From contig NZ_CAMILN010000015.1 of NCBI RefSeq assembly GCF_946222045.1, positions 1 through 37,784 on the forward strand: a stretch of 37,784 nt of DNA. Direction: 5' to 3'. Source of the stretch: an uncultured Peptoniphilus sp. (lineage in GTDB: Bacteria; Bacillota; Clostridia; Tissierellales; Peptoniphilaceae). Both the position numbers and the translations under genes were made by a program. The notes below the pieces were generated by a model. That model made no database searches, was not told where the DNA came from, and worked only from the letters and a program-made list of their open reading frames with translations. Each line of letters starts with the position of its first letter. The first letter of the stretch is position 1. Of this stretch, positions 20,497 through 28,298 are shown in pieces.

Positions 20497-22107
20497 ATGC
20501 AGGAATATATGGACCCAATTATGTTATTTGTAGGACTTATTTTATTTGTGTTTTTTTATGACTATATTGGCAGAAAGAAAAGAGAAAGAGATTTACTGCT
20601 AGATATAAAAGATAATTTTGGAAAGGTTCATTCAAATAAAATAAAGGGGAAATTTGACGGAATTTATAAGAGACTATTCGGTAACATGACAGAAATTACA
20701 TATCAAGATTTAAATCTTAATGAAGTTATCCAAAAGATGAATCACATGACATCGCGCTTGGGACTTGAGTATTTTTATTATAATTTGAGGAATATAAATT
20801 TAGATAAAAAAGAACTTATAAGAGAACAGGCTAAGAGAAGAAGTTATAAAGATAAAGAGGATATTTTAGAAGATATTCAATTTAAACTCGCAAGCATCGG
20901 ATATTTTAAAGATGATGTGCTCGGACTTTTAGATGAAGAAGTTGATGTCGACAGGGAATTAGAAATGGCTGCAAAGATTTTTTCTTTTTCTTTTTTATAT
21001 ATAATTATTTCAATTTTTTTATTTAAAAGGCTAGCATTTTTAATTGCAGTGATTTTATTTGCGGCTAACACATATATTTATAAACAATTTAACAAAAAGA
21101 CTTTGGGAAAATTAAACGCTCTTTTAAAGATGAGAAATATTATTTTTACAGCAGAGAAGTTAACTAAGTTAAAAAATGAAGTCTTTAGCGAAGAGTTAGA
21201 TGAAATTGAAGGGATTTTAAAAGAAATCACACCACTTAAAAAAACTCTAAAATCATTTGGCTTTTTGTCAGGCAATCCAGAATTTGACTGGGCAGAAACT
21301 TATAAGAATATAATGTTTTTAACTGAGGCTAGAAAGTATTCTAGTTCACAAAAGTATTTTAAGAAATTTAAAGATGATATTTTTAGACTTTATTTTTTAA
21401 TGGGAAAGATTGATGCAGACATTGGAATTATTTCTATTATTAAGGCGTATGATGCAAAGGATGCAACTTATGGCGAAAAGATTTTGGGAAAAGACTTGTA
21501 CAATCCTCTTTTAAAGGGCGCCGTTGCCAATGATTTAGATCTTTCTAAGTCTATACTTCTTACTGGTTCAAACGCATCAGGAAAGTCAACTTATCTAAGG
21601 ACCTGTGGTATAAATGCAGTTTTTGCACTGACTTATGGTATATTTTTTGGTGAAAGCTTTGAGATTAAGCCTATGATTATTTCGTCTGCAATTGATATTT
21701 CGGATTCACTTTCTGAAAATTTATCCTACTTTATGGCAGAGTCAAAGACAATTGGAGAGATGATTAGTAGAAATGATGAGCAGCTAATACTTTTAGATGA
21801 GATATTTAGAGGGACTAATACTATTGATAGGATTGCATCGGCTACTGCTAGTTTAAAATATTTGGCAAAAAATAATCATGTAGTTGCAGCAACCCACGAC
21901 ATAGAACTTACAATACTTTTAAAAAATCATTTTGCAAATAAACACTTTGAAGAAAAGATAGAAGATGGGGACATTAAGTTCGACTACCTCCTAAAGGATG
22001 GACCAGCCACTAGCAGGAACGCCATTGCCATCTTGGACAGCTTAAATTATCCAAGAGAAATAATAGGGGAAGCAAAAAATCTTTCAAGGGAGTTAGAAGA
22101 AAAATAA
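20497..22107 (+). CDS. Membrane-anchored MutS-family ATPase
   Basis: A 536-residue protein with the MutS ATPase domain (V) at the C-terminus and no mismatch-binding domain I. A hydrophobic segment at about 6-24 and a second hydrophobic hairpin at about 163-195 indicate membrane attachment. Residues about 205-330 resemble the MutS core/lever helices. The ATPase has Walker A TGSNASGKST near 356, the SLSENLSYFMAESK stretch near 408, Walker B LILLDEIFRGTN near 431, and AATHDIEL near 467. Known MutS-I and MutS2 are soluble. This short membrane form is widespread in Firmicutes but its job is not established, and a general mismatch-repair role should not be assumed. AGGGAGG supports the start. Confidence 0.88.
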   Translation: MQEYMDPIMLFVGLILFVFFYDYIGRKKRERDLLLDIKDNFGKVHSNKIKGKFDGIYKRLFGNMTEITYQDLNLNEVIQKMNHMTSRLGLEYFYYNLRNINLDKKELIREQAKRRSYKDKEDILEDIQFKLASIGYFKDDVLGLLDEEVDVDRELEMAAKIFSFSFLYIIISIFLFKRLAFLIAVILFAANTYIYKQFNKKTLGKLNALLKMRNIIFTAEKLTKLKNEVFSEELDEIEGILKEITPLKKTLKSFGFLSGNPEFDWAETYKNIMFLTEARKYSSSQKYFKKFKDDIFRLYFLMGKIDADIGIISIIKAYDAKDATYGEKILGKDLYNPLLKGAVANDLDLSKSILLTGSNASGKSTYLRTCGINAVFALTYGIFFGESFEIKPMIISSAIDISDSLSENLSYFMAESKTIGEMISRNDEQLILLDEIFRGTNTIDRIASATASLKYLAKNNHVVAATHDIELTILLKNHFANKHFEEKIEDGDIKFDYLLKDGPATSRNAIAILDSLNYPREIIGEAKNLSRELEEK

Positions 22108-22118
22108 ATTTTAAGATT

Positions 22119-22150
22119 ATACTTAGGTAGATTTATACCTAAGTATTTTT
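22119..22150 (+). terminator. Terminator of the MutS-like gene
   Basis: A perfect 11-bp stem, ATACTTAGGTA / TACCTAAGTAT, with a 6-base loop is followed by T tract. Confidence 0.93.
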
Positions 22151-22226
22151 TATGCTTTAATACTTTATTTTTATCCTTTATACTAGTAATAAGCGAGAAA
22201 ATGTTTTTATGGATTGTGGGGGAAAG

Positions 22227-22832
22227 ATGAGAATTTATTTTACTAGACATGGGGAGACTGAGTGGAACAAGCTGGGGATTATACAGGGACAATTAGACTC
22301 TGCCTTAACTTCTGAAGGCATAGACATGGGAAGACGCTTGGGCGAGATGTCTAAGGACCTTAATTTTGATAAGGTTTATTCATCTGATCTTGGCCGTGCC
22401 TATGATACTGCAAGATTAATTTGCCCTGACAGGGAAATTATTAAGACACCTCTTCTTCGTGAAATTGACGTTGGGTCTTGGTCAGGTAAAAATATCAAGG
22501 ATGTAAAAGTAGAAGATGAAGTCCTTTACAAAAAATATTTTGAAGATCCAAAAAATTATAAGAGACCTGACGGAGAAAGCATTCACGACCTAAGAGCCAG
22601 GGTGGAAAAATTTTTTGAGGAAGCAGTTTATCCCAATGAAGATGAAAATATCCTTATCGTCACTCACGGTGTGACAATTGTGGCAATTTATTCTCTCATG
22701 GAGGGGATTCCTATTGAGGACTTTTGGTCCAATAGGGTGAGACGAAATGGCGAATTTAATATAGCAGATTATGAAGATGGGACCTTTAAAATTATTAAGA
22801 AGGCGCCCAAGAATCCAGTGGACTCAATTTGA
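22227..22832 (+). CDS. Histidine phosphatase superfamily protein (phosphoglycerate-mutase-like)
   Basis: The ATG at 22227 is preferred over 22209 because GGGGGAAAG precedes it and the protein then opens directly with the first beta strand, MRIYFTRHGETEWN. The 201 residues contain the phospho-acceptor RHG, the helper Arg in SSDLGRAYDTA, the Glu of LREIDVGSWSG and the second His in VTHGVT, a complete 2H-phosphatase active site. Members dephosphorylate sugars, nucleotides or cofactor intermediates; the substrate cannot be read here. It is 9 bp before the thioredoxin-reductase-like gene and probably the first gene of a three-gene operon. Confidence 0.9.
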   Translation: MRIYFTRHGETEWNKLGIIQGQLDSALTSEGIDMGRRLGEMSKDLNFDKVYSSDLGRAYDTARLICPDREIIKTPLLREIDVGSWSGKNIKDVKVEDEVLYKKYFEDPKNYKRPDGESIHDLRARVEKFFEEAVYPNEDENILIVTHGVTIVAIYSLMEGIPIEDFWSNRVRRNGEFNIADYEDGTFKIIKKAPKNPVDSI

Positions 22833-22841
22833 GGTGATAAT

Positions 22842-23777
22842 ATGACTACTTATGATTTAATTATAATTGGGGCAGGGGCAGCTGGTCTTAGCTCAGCAAT
22901 TTATGCAGGTAGGGCTCTATTAAAGACTCTTGTCATAGAAAAATTTTCCTTTGGTGGCAGGGTCAATGACACTCCAAAGATAATAAATTATCCTGGCTTT
23001 AAAGAAATTGCAGGCAGGGACCTTATTAATGAATTTAGGAAGCAAGCAGAGAGCTTTCCAACAAATGAATTTGCCTATGGAACTGTCAAAAAAATTGAAA
23101 AAATAGAAGATGGCTTTAAGCTAACTACCATGAGGAGGAAGGAATTTACTGCCAAGGCAGTTATTATTGCAACAGGAACCTATGCCAAGATGTTAAACGT
23201 GCCTGGTGAAACTGAATTTGCAGGACGAGGAGTTTCTTATTGCTCCACTTGTGATGCAGATTATTTTAAGGACAAGGACATACATATACTAGGTTCAGGG
23301 GACTTGGCCCTTGAAGAAGCGGATTACCTCTCCAACTTTGCCAACTCCATTAACATGATAATTATCCACGAGGAAGGAAAATTTGATGGAAATCAGCTGG
23401 AAGTTGAGAAGTTAATGAAGAATCCAAAAATTTCCTACACTTGGCACTCAAAACTTGAGGGCATAAATGGGGGCGAAAGGGTAAACAGTCTTGACATCTT
23501 AGACCTAGACGATAATTCAAAAACTAGGGTAACTTCTGATGGGATTTTTATCTTTGCAGGCATGAGTCCCAACTCTAACTTTGTAAAGGATCTTGTGGAT
23601 CTTGATGATTTTGGATTTATAGAAACTGATGAAGCCATGAGGACTTCCGTAGAAGGAATTTTTGCAGCAGGTGACATTAGGAACAAGGCCCTTAGGCAAA
23701 TTGTAACTGCAGCTAATGATGGTGCAGTAGCAACAGTTTATGCAGAGAAGTACATTAGGAAGAGGGGTGTCAAATGA
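22842..23777 (+). CDS. Thioredoxin-reductase-like flavoprotein
   Basis: A 311-residue FAD/NAD(P)H oxidoreductase of the TrxB family. FAD motif IIGAGAAGLSSAIYAGRA is at residues 7-24, the redox disulfide is YCSTCDADYF near 134-143 (CxxC), the nicotinamide-domain motif is LGSGDLALEEADYL near 152, and the second FAD motif GIFAAGDIRN is near 272. The nicotinamide motif has Leu where Ser is usual (GDSA) and lacks the typical HRR phosphate-binding triplet, so NADPH preference is uncertain. The ribosome site is GAGGTG. Its stop overlaps the start of the arylsulfotransferase-thioredoxin fusion (ATGA), so its natural electron acceptor is probably that protein's thioredoxin domain. Confidence 0.9.
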   Translation: MTTYDLIIIGAGAAGLSSAIYAGRALLKTLVIEKFSFGGRVNDTPKIINYPGFKEIAGRDLINEFRKQAESFPTNEFAYGTVKKIEKIEDGFKLTTMRRKEFTAKAVIIATGTYAKMLNVPGETEFAGRGVSYCSTCDADYFKDKDIHILGSGDLALEEADYLSNFANSINMIIIHEEGKFDGNQLEVEKLMKNPKISYTWHSKLEGINGGERVNSLDILDLDDNSKTRVTSDGIFIFAGMSPNSNFVKDLVDLDDFGFIETDEAMRTSVEGIFAAGDIRNKALRQIVTAANDGAVATVYAEKYIRKRGVK

Positions 23778-25558
23778 GAGTCTATCCAAGGGGAACAGTG
23801 TTATACAACAGAGAAAAGGCCTACAATGGAGTAAATTTAATTTCAACTGCCAAGGACGGGGCCCTAATAACAAAAATGGATGGGACAGAGTTAAAAAGAT
23901 TTTCTGTTAACCCAATGCCAGCCAAGATGCTGCCAAACAAAAACATTATGAGTATCTCTTCCTTTAGGTCATCGGACTTTGGTGTCAGTGATGGTATCGA
24001 CCTGCTTGAGTTTGATAAGGATGGGAAGATTGTCTTTGACTTTGACAAGTTCAAATTTACAGAAGACAGGGGCTACAGGCCTAAGTGGATGGCAAGGGCC
24101 CATTCAGATTTTCAAAGAGAGGGCAATTCTGTTGGCTACTATTATCCAGACCAAAAAATTGTAGAAAATGGGAAGACCCTCCTTCTTGTCCATGATGCCA
24201 TTGTTGATACTAGAATTTCTGACAAGGCCCTCCTAGATGATGTGATTTTGGAAGTAGATGAAGAGGGGAATATCCTCTGGAAGTTCTCCTTTAGTGAGCA
24301 CTTTGACCAGTTGGGATTCTCTGAAGAGGCCAAGAACGTAATTTACAGGAATCCAAACCTTAGGATAACAGAAAGACCTCTTGGCAACTATCTCGACGTC
24401 ACTTCTATTTCTACAATTGGAGAAAACAAATGGTATGACCAAGGAGACCCACGTTTTCATCCTGACAATATTTTATTTACTGCAAGGGCAGCAAATATTA
24501 TTGGGATAATTGATAAAAAGAGGTCACGAATTTGCTACAAGCTGGGACCAAACTTCTCCGACTTCATAAAAGTTGACCCAGTTGTTGGTTCTGCCTTTGC
24601 CAGTATTGTCCCAAGGGGTCTGCCAGGAGAAGGCAACCTCTTGATTTTTGACAATGGGGGAAGATGTGGTTATGGTTCGCCAACTCTTACATCTCCATCT
24701 GGTTTACTACCTTTTGTGAGAAACTATTCAAGAATTCTTGAGATAAATCCAGTTACCCTTGCTGTGAATTGGTCTGTGGATCCAAGGGACTTTGGATTTT
24801 CAATCCCAATGAATGGCTACAAGTTCTATTCCCCTTATGGGGGCAATCTTCAAAGACTGCCCAATGGCAATACCCTAATAACACTAGCCACAGAAGGTCT
24901 TGTAATAGAAGTTACACCATCGAAAGAAATTGTCTGGCAATGGACCTGTCCTTATAGGACAACGACAGAAAACCTCTTGAAGAACAACATGATTTACAGG
25001 GTTTACAGGTATCCTTATGATTACCTGGAAATTGATGAAGAAGAAAATGAAATCCAAGAAATTGAAGATGCATCTTACTTTAAACTTCCTGGGGCAGGAG
25101 ACTTTAAGTCTGTTGAAATCACAAATGTAAAAAAGAGTGAACTATCAATTGACATTGACCCACTTTCCCAAGAGTCAGAGTCTGTAAGAGACCTTGTGGA
25201 AAATAAAAAAGTAATTAAGAGAAATGAATCTGTAATCAAATACATTGCGGCAAGTCATTTTGAAGATACAATAAGGGAAAACAAGATGGCAATAATAATT
25301 TATGGGGCAGAGAGGTGTTCTCACTGCGAGCCACTTATGGAAGTTATGGAAGTCCTCTTGGAAGAAGAGTTCAAGGAAGTTTCTTGCTTCTACATGGACC
25401 TTGACAAGAACAAGTCCTTTGCAGAAAAATATGAAATCTTTCAACTGCCTAGGGTTTCCTTCTTTAAAGACGGAGAAAAAGTTTATGAATTCATGGGAGA
25501 AAAATCCTATGATGAAATTGCCGGCTTAATAGAAGAATATCTTCTAGAATTATATTGA
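23774..25558 (+). CDS. Cytoplasmic arylsulfotransferase-fold protein fused to thioredoxin
   Basis: A 594-residue two-domain protein. Residues about 1-470 resemble the ASST (aryl-sulfate sulfotransferase) beta-propeller family: repeated blades such as LPNKNIMSI, FHPDNILFTARAANI, GEGNLLIFDNGG and RLPNGNTLIT. Residues about 485-594 are a thioredoxin domain with active site RCSHC (Cys515/Cys518) and the cis-Pro strand LPRVSFF. No signal peptide is present, unlike periplasmic ASST. By eye, the positions of the catalytic sulfo-His and its helpers look replaced (for example DVTSI where family members have HxNS), while the FxAR arginine is kept. It may therefore not be a sulfotransferase. It overlaps the reductase gene by 4 bp. 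The fusion and partner suggest a redox-linked enzyme; the substrate is unknown. Confidence 0.8.
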   Translation: MRVYPRGTVLYNREKAYNGVNLISTAKDGALITKMDGTELKRFSVNPMPAKMLPNKNIMSISSFRSSDFGVSDGIDLLEFDKDGKIVFDFDKFKFTEDRGYRPKWMARAHSDFQREGNSVGYYYPDQKIVENGKTLLLVHDAIVDTRISDKALLDDVILEVDEEGNILWKFSFSEHFDQLGFSEEAKNVIYRNPNLRITERPLGNYLDVTSISTIGENKWYDQGDPRFHPDNILFTARAANIIGIIDKKRSRICYKLGPNFSDFIKVDPVVGSAFASIVPRGLPGEGNLLIFDNGGRCGYGSPTLTSPSGLLPFVRNYSRILEINPVTLAVNWSVDPRDFGFSIPMNGYKFYSPYGGNLQRLPNGNTLITLATEGLVIEVTPSKEIVWQWTCPYRTTTENLLKNNMIYRVYRYPYDYLEIDEEENEIQEIEDASYFKLPGAGDFKSVEITNVKKSELSIDIDPLSQESESVRDLVENKKVIKRNESVIKYIAASHFEDTIRENKMAIIIYGAERCSHCEPLMEVMEVLLEEEFKEVSCFYMDLDKNKSFAEKYEIFQLPRVSFFKDGEKVYEFMGEKSYDEIAGLIEEYLLELY

Positions 25559-25562
25559 GATA

Positions 25563-25597
25563 CAAAAAAACTGGGACTAAGCTCCCAGTTTATTTTT
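25563..25597. terminator. Bidirectional terminator between convergent genes
   Basis: AACTGGGA (25569-25576) pairs with TCCCAGTT (25583-25590). It is flanked by T-rich sequence on the right and A-rich on the left, so it serves both the fusion gene and the HAD gene. Confidence 0.9.
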
Positions 25598-25621
25598 ATG
25601 ATTTTAAGTTAAATTTTAAAA

Positions 25622-26257
25622 TTATTTAGATTCTTCTCTGTGCCAAGACAAGTTTTCGTAGCCCTTCTTATTGACTTTGGAATTTATTAAAAACCTATTT
25701 TTTGCCATCCTAAGCATATACTTGTCATCCTTGTAGGAGTCCGAATATCCACAAGAATTTTCGTAGTCAATTTCAATTCCCTCTTGGGCCAAGAGGTCTT
25801 TAATATTTTTGACCTTTACATCCTTCTTGTTGTTGCCCCTAGTGAGCTTATAATCATCTCCAAGGTCAGTCCCAAGAATGTAGTCAAAGGGATAGAGGTC
25901 CTTGACATACTTTAAGTAGGGAGTGGCAGAAGCAGAGCAGAGAATTTTAATTGTGTCTTCATCGTGGGAATAAAATTCATCTTCAAATTCCACAAAGAAA
26001 AATTTGGGGAAGAGATAGTCTGTTACAAAGTCCCTTAACTCATCTTCGGAAAAATATTTTATAATAGAAACCATTTGGTTCTTCATAACATCAAAATCAG
26101 ATGCCAGCTTAGACCTTATATAGGCAGATCCAAGACCAGCCATGGTCCTAAAAAATTTTATTTTTTTATGTTTAAATCCATACTTATAAAGCTCTACTAC
26201 TGATTCACAATCAACTACAGTTTTGTCAAAATCATAGAGCGCAAGCTTTCTTTTCAA
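25622..26257 (-). CDS. HAD-superfamily phosphatase (subfamily IB, SerB-like)
   Basis: A 211-residue HAD hydrolase. Motif I is YDFDKTVVD near residue 8 (nucleophile Asp9, acid Asp11), motif II the Ser of CSASATPYL near 107, motif III Lys in NNKKDVK near 145, and motif IV GYSDSYKDD near 170. The helical cap between motifs I and II fits class IB enzymes such as phosphoserine phosphatase and PgpA-like lipid phosphatases. Substrate unassigned. The start is TTG behind GAGGTGAG. It diverges from dinB with a 76-bp gap. Confidence 0.88.
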   Translation of the reverse strand: MKRKLALYDFDKTVVDCESVVELYKYGFKHKKIKFFRTMAGLGSAYIRSKLASDFDVMKNQMVSIIKYFSEDELRDFVTDYLFPKFFFVEFEDEFYSHDEDTIKILCSASATPYLKYVKDLYPFDYILGTDLGDDYKLTRGNNKKDVKVKNIKDLLAQEGIEIDYENSCGYSDSYKDDKYMLRMAKNRFLINSKVNKKGYENLSWHREESK

Positions 26258-26309
26258 AATCTCACCTCAATAGAATTATATCAAATTGCCTTCATTATAA
26301 AAAGATTTA

Positions 26310-26318
26310 TGATATACT
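26310..26318 (+). promoter_or_regulatory. Extended -10 promoter of dinB
   Basis: TGATATACT matches TGnTATAAT apart from one base. The expected start lies near 26325, leaving at most a 9-base leader before the ATG at 26334 and no Shine-Dalgarno sequence. Confidence 0.55.
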
Positions 26319-26333
26319 AAAATCGTGATATTT

Positions 26334-27368
26334 ATGGGAATTATTATACACGTTGACATAGATGCCTTCTACGCATCAGTAGAAGAGCTTGATGACAAAT
26401 CTATAATAGGTAAACCTCTAGTCGTAGGTGGCAGGTCCAACCATGGAGTTGTAACTACGGCTAATTATGTTGCAAGAAAGTACGGGATTCATTCTGCCAT
26501 GCCTATGTATATGGCGAGAAACCTCTGCGACCACTTGATAATAAAACCCATGAGAAGGGAAAGATACCTTGAGAAGTCAAGAGAAGTATTTGAGGTCCTA
26601 AGGACCTACACAGATAAAATCGAAAAAGTTTCCATTGATGAGTCCTATCTAGACATAAGCGGCCTGGGTTATGATGAAGACATTGTTTATGACTTGCAGA
26701 AAAAAGTTTTTGAAAAGACTGGCCTAAGTGTGAGCTGTGGCTTGAGCTACAACAAATTCTTGGCTAAACTTGCCAGCGATTGGAACAAGCCCAAGGGAGT
26801 AAAAATTATTAGGAAGTCAGACATTCCTGAAATTTTATTTCCCCTAGATATAAGAAAGGTTCATGGAATTGGGAATAAGACAGAGAAGAGGCTGAGGAAC
26901 ATAGGAATAAATACTGTTGAAGACTTATATTCATTGTCTTATGATTTTTTGACAACTATGTTTAAGAAGAGTGGGGAAGAAATCTATAAGAGGATCAGGG
27001 GAATCGATAAGAGGGAGGTAACTCCCAATACAGTGAGAAAAAGCCTTGGGACAGAGTCCACCTTTGAGGTGACATCCAAGAGAGAGGAACTAATATCTTA
27101 CTTAAAAGATTTCTCTAAAGAAGTATCTGAAGACTTAATAGTAAAAGAAATCTCTGGCTACACCTTGACTCTCAAGATGAAGGACGAAAACTTCAAGGTA
27201 AAGACCAGGTCAAGGACCTATGAGAATGCCATCTATGAAGAAGATGATATCTTTAAGAAGTCTCTAGAGATTTTTGAAGAAGCCTATGAGGGCGACAAGC
27301 TTAGACTCATTGGAATAACAGTTTCAAACCTTGTGGATTTAAACATAAGACAACTTCATTTTTTATAG
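26334..27368 (+). CDS. dinB: DNA polymerase IV (Y-family)
   Basis: A translesion polymerase that copies past damaged bases with low fidelity. The ATG at 26334 gives the usual N-terminus MGIIIHVDIDAFYASVE; an in-frame GTG at 26325 sits right at the predicted transcription start. The 344 residues show the catalytic Asp in DIDAFYASVE, the VVTTANYVARKYGI steric-gate region (about 40-55), the SIDESYLDISG catalytic pair near 101-111, the GLSYNKFLAKLASDWNKP thumb start, helix-hairpin-helix VHGIGNKTEKRLRNIGI, and a little-finger domain to the end. No C-terminal beta-clamp-binding motif is obvious; the tail ends in RQLHFL, which resembles one. Confidence 0.95.
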   Translation: MGIIIHVDIDAFYASVEELDDKSIIGKPLVVGGRSNHGVVTTANYVARKYGIHSAMPMYMARNLCDHLIIKPMRRERYLEKSREVFEVLRTYTDKIEKVSIDESYLDISGLGYDEDIVYDLQKKVFEKTGLSVSCGLSYNKFLAKLASDWNKPKGVKIIRKSDIPEILFPLDIRKVHGIGNKTEKRLRNIGINTVEDLYSLSYDFLTTMFKKSGEEIYKRIRGIDKREVTPNTVRKSLGTESTFEVTSKREELISYLKDFSKEVSEDLIVKEISGYTLTLKMKDENFKVKTRSRTYENAIYEEDDIFKKSLEIFEEAYEGDKLRLIGITVSNLVDLNIRQLHFL

Positions 27369-27431
27369 GTGGAAAAGATAGTTAAAATAAGATTAAGAGA
27401 ATTATTTGAAGAAGATGATTATTAAATAAGA

Positions 27432-27466
27432 AAAAAATAAGACGAGGTTTTTAACCTCGTCTATTT
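27432..27466. terminator. Bidirectional terminator between dinB and FNT gene
   Basis: The stem AGACGAGGT (27440-27448) / ACCTCGTCT (27454-27462) has T-rich sequence on the right and seven A on the left, so it can work for either strand. Confidence 0.9.
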
Positions 27467-28221
27467 TACTTTTCACTGCCTAGAAAATTATAAGTTAATG
27501 CAACTAAAGAGCCGCCGATAATATTTCCAATAGTAACTGGTATTAAGTTTTTAAAAATTAGTGCAAAGCCAAATTCAGGGTTTAACATTTTTGCTAGTGC
27601 AAAGCAAGTCATATTTGCCACGCTATGCTCAAAACCAAGGCTTACAAAAGCCAAGATACACCAGAAGATTAAAATCAACTTTGATGAATCAGATATGGGT
27701 CTAGAGCAAATTAAAACTGCAAGACACACTAGAATGTTACACATTATTCCCTTAAATAAAAGTGCAGTGAAGTCAAAACTTGACTTTGTTGTTGCTAGAT
27801 TTAAGAGGGCTTCGTTATATTCAGGGGAAACTCCTGTCATTTTAAATAAGAAAGAAATTAAAATTGATCCCAAAAGATTTCCTATGTAGGAAAAAACTAA
27901 AATCTTTAAAAGTGTGGAAGTTTCAATTTTTTTGTTTAATCTTCCAATACTTGTCACAAGGACATTACCTGTGAAAAGTTCGCCACCAGCAAAGATTACA
28001 AAGGAAAGGGCGAGGGAAAAGACAAAGCCATTTATAAATTTAACAGCTGGAATTTCAAGTACTGAAAAAACACTTGCAGATAGGGTCATGATTAACATTC
28101 CCATTCCAATAAAAAATCCTGCAAGAACTGAAGCGACCATGTACTTAAAAAGAGAATTTTCAAGTAAATTTTTCTTAGTGTTTGCAGAATTTGTAAGTCC
28201 ACCAATTATATCCTTATACAT
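27466..28221 (-). CDS. Formate/nitrite transporter (FNT) family channel
   Basis: A 251-residue pentameric-channel family protein with six hydrophobic segments. Signatures are the first-repeat FAGGELFTGN (about 77-86), where the TM2 break lies, and the second-repeat GFEHSVANM near residue 196, holding the central pore histidine. Members pass formate, nitrite, hydrosulfide or other small monovalent anions. Which anion cannot be settled by eye, though formate export or uptake would fit an anaerobic fermenter. GAGGTG supports the ATG. It is monocistronic between terminators. Confidence 0.93.
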   Translation of the reverse strand: MYKDIIGGLTNSANTKKNLLENSLFKYMVASVLAGFFIGMGMLIMTLSASVFSVLEIPAVKFINGFVFSLALSFVIFAGGELFTGNVLVTSIGRLNKKIETSTLLKILVFSYIGNLLGSILISFLFKMTGVSPEYNEALLNLATTKSSFDFTALLFKGIMCNILVCLAVLICSRPISDSSKLILIFWCILAFVSLGFEHSVANMTCFALAKMLNPEFGFALIFKNLIPVTIGNIIGGSLVALTYNFLGSEK

Positions 28222-28298
28222 ATCACACCTCTTTTTTTATTCCATTAAACATTATATCAAAAAGAAGAGGTTTTTCAATTGATGAAAGGTACTTAACT

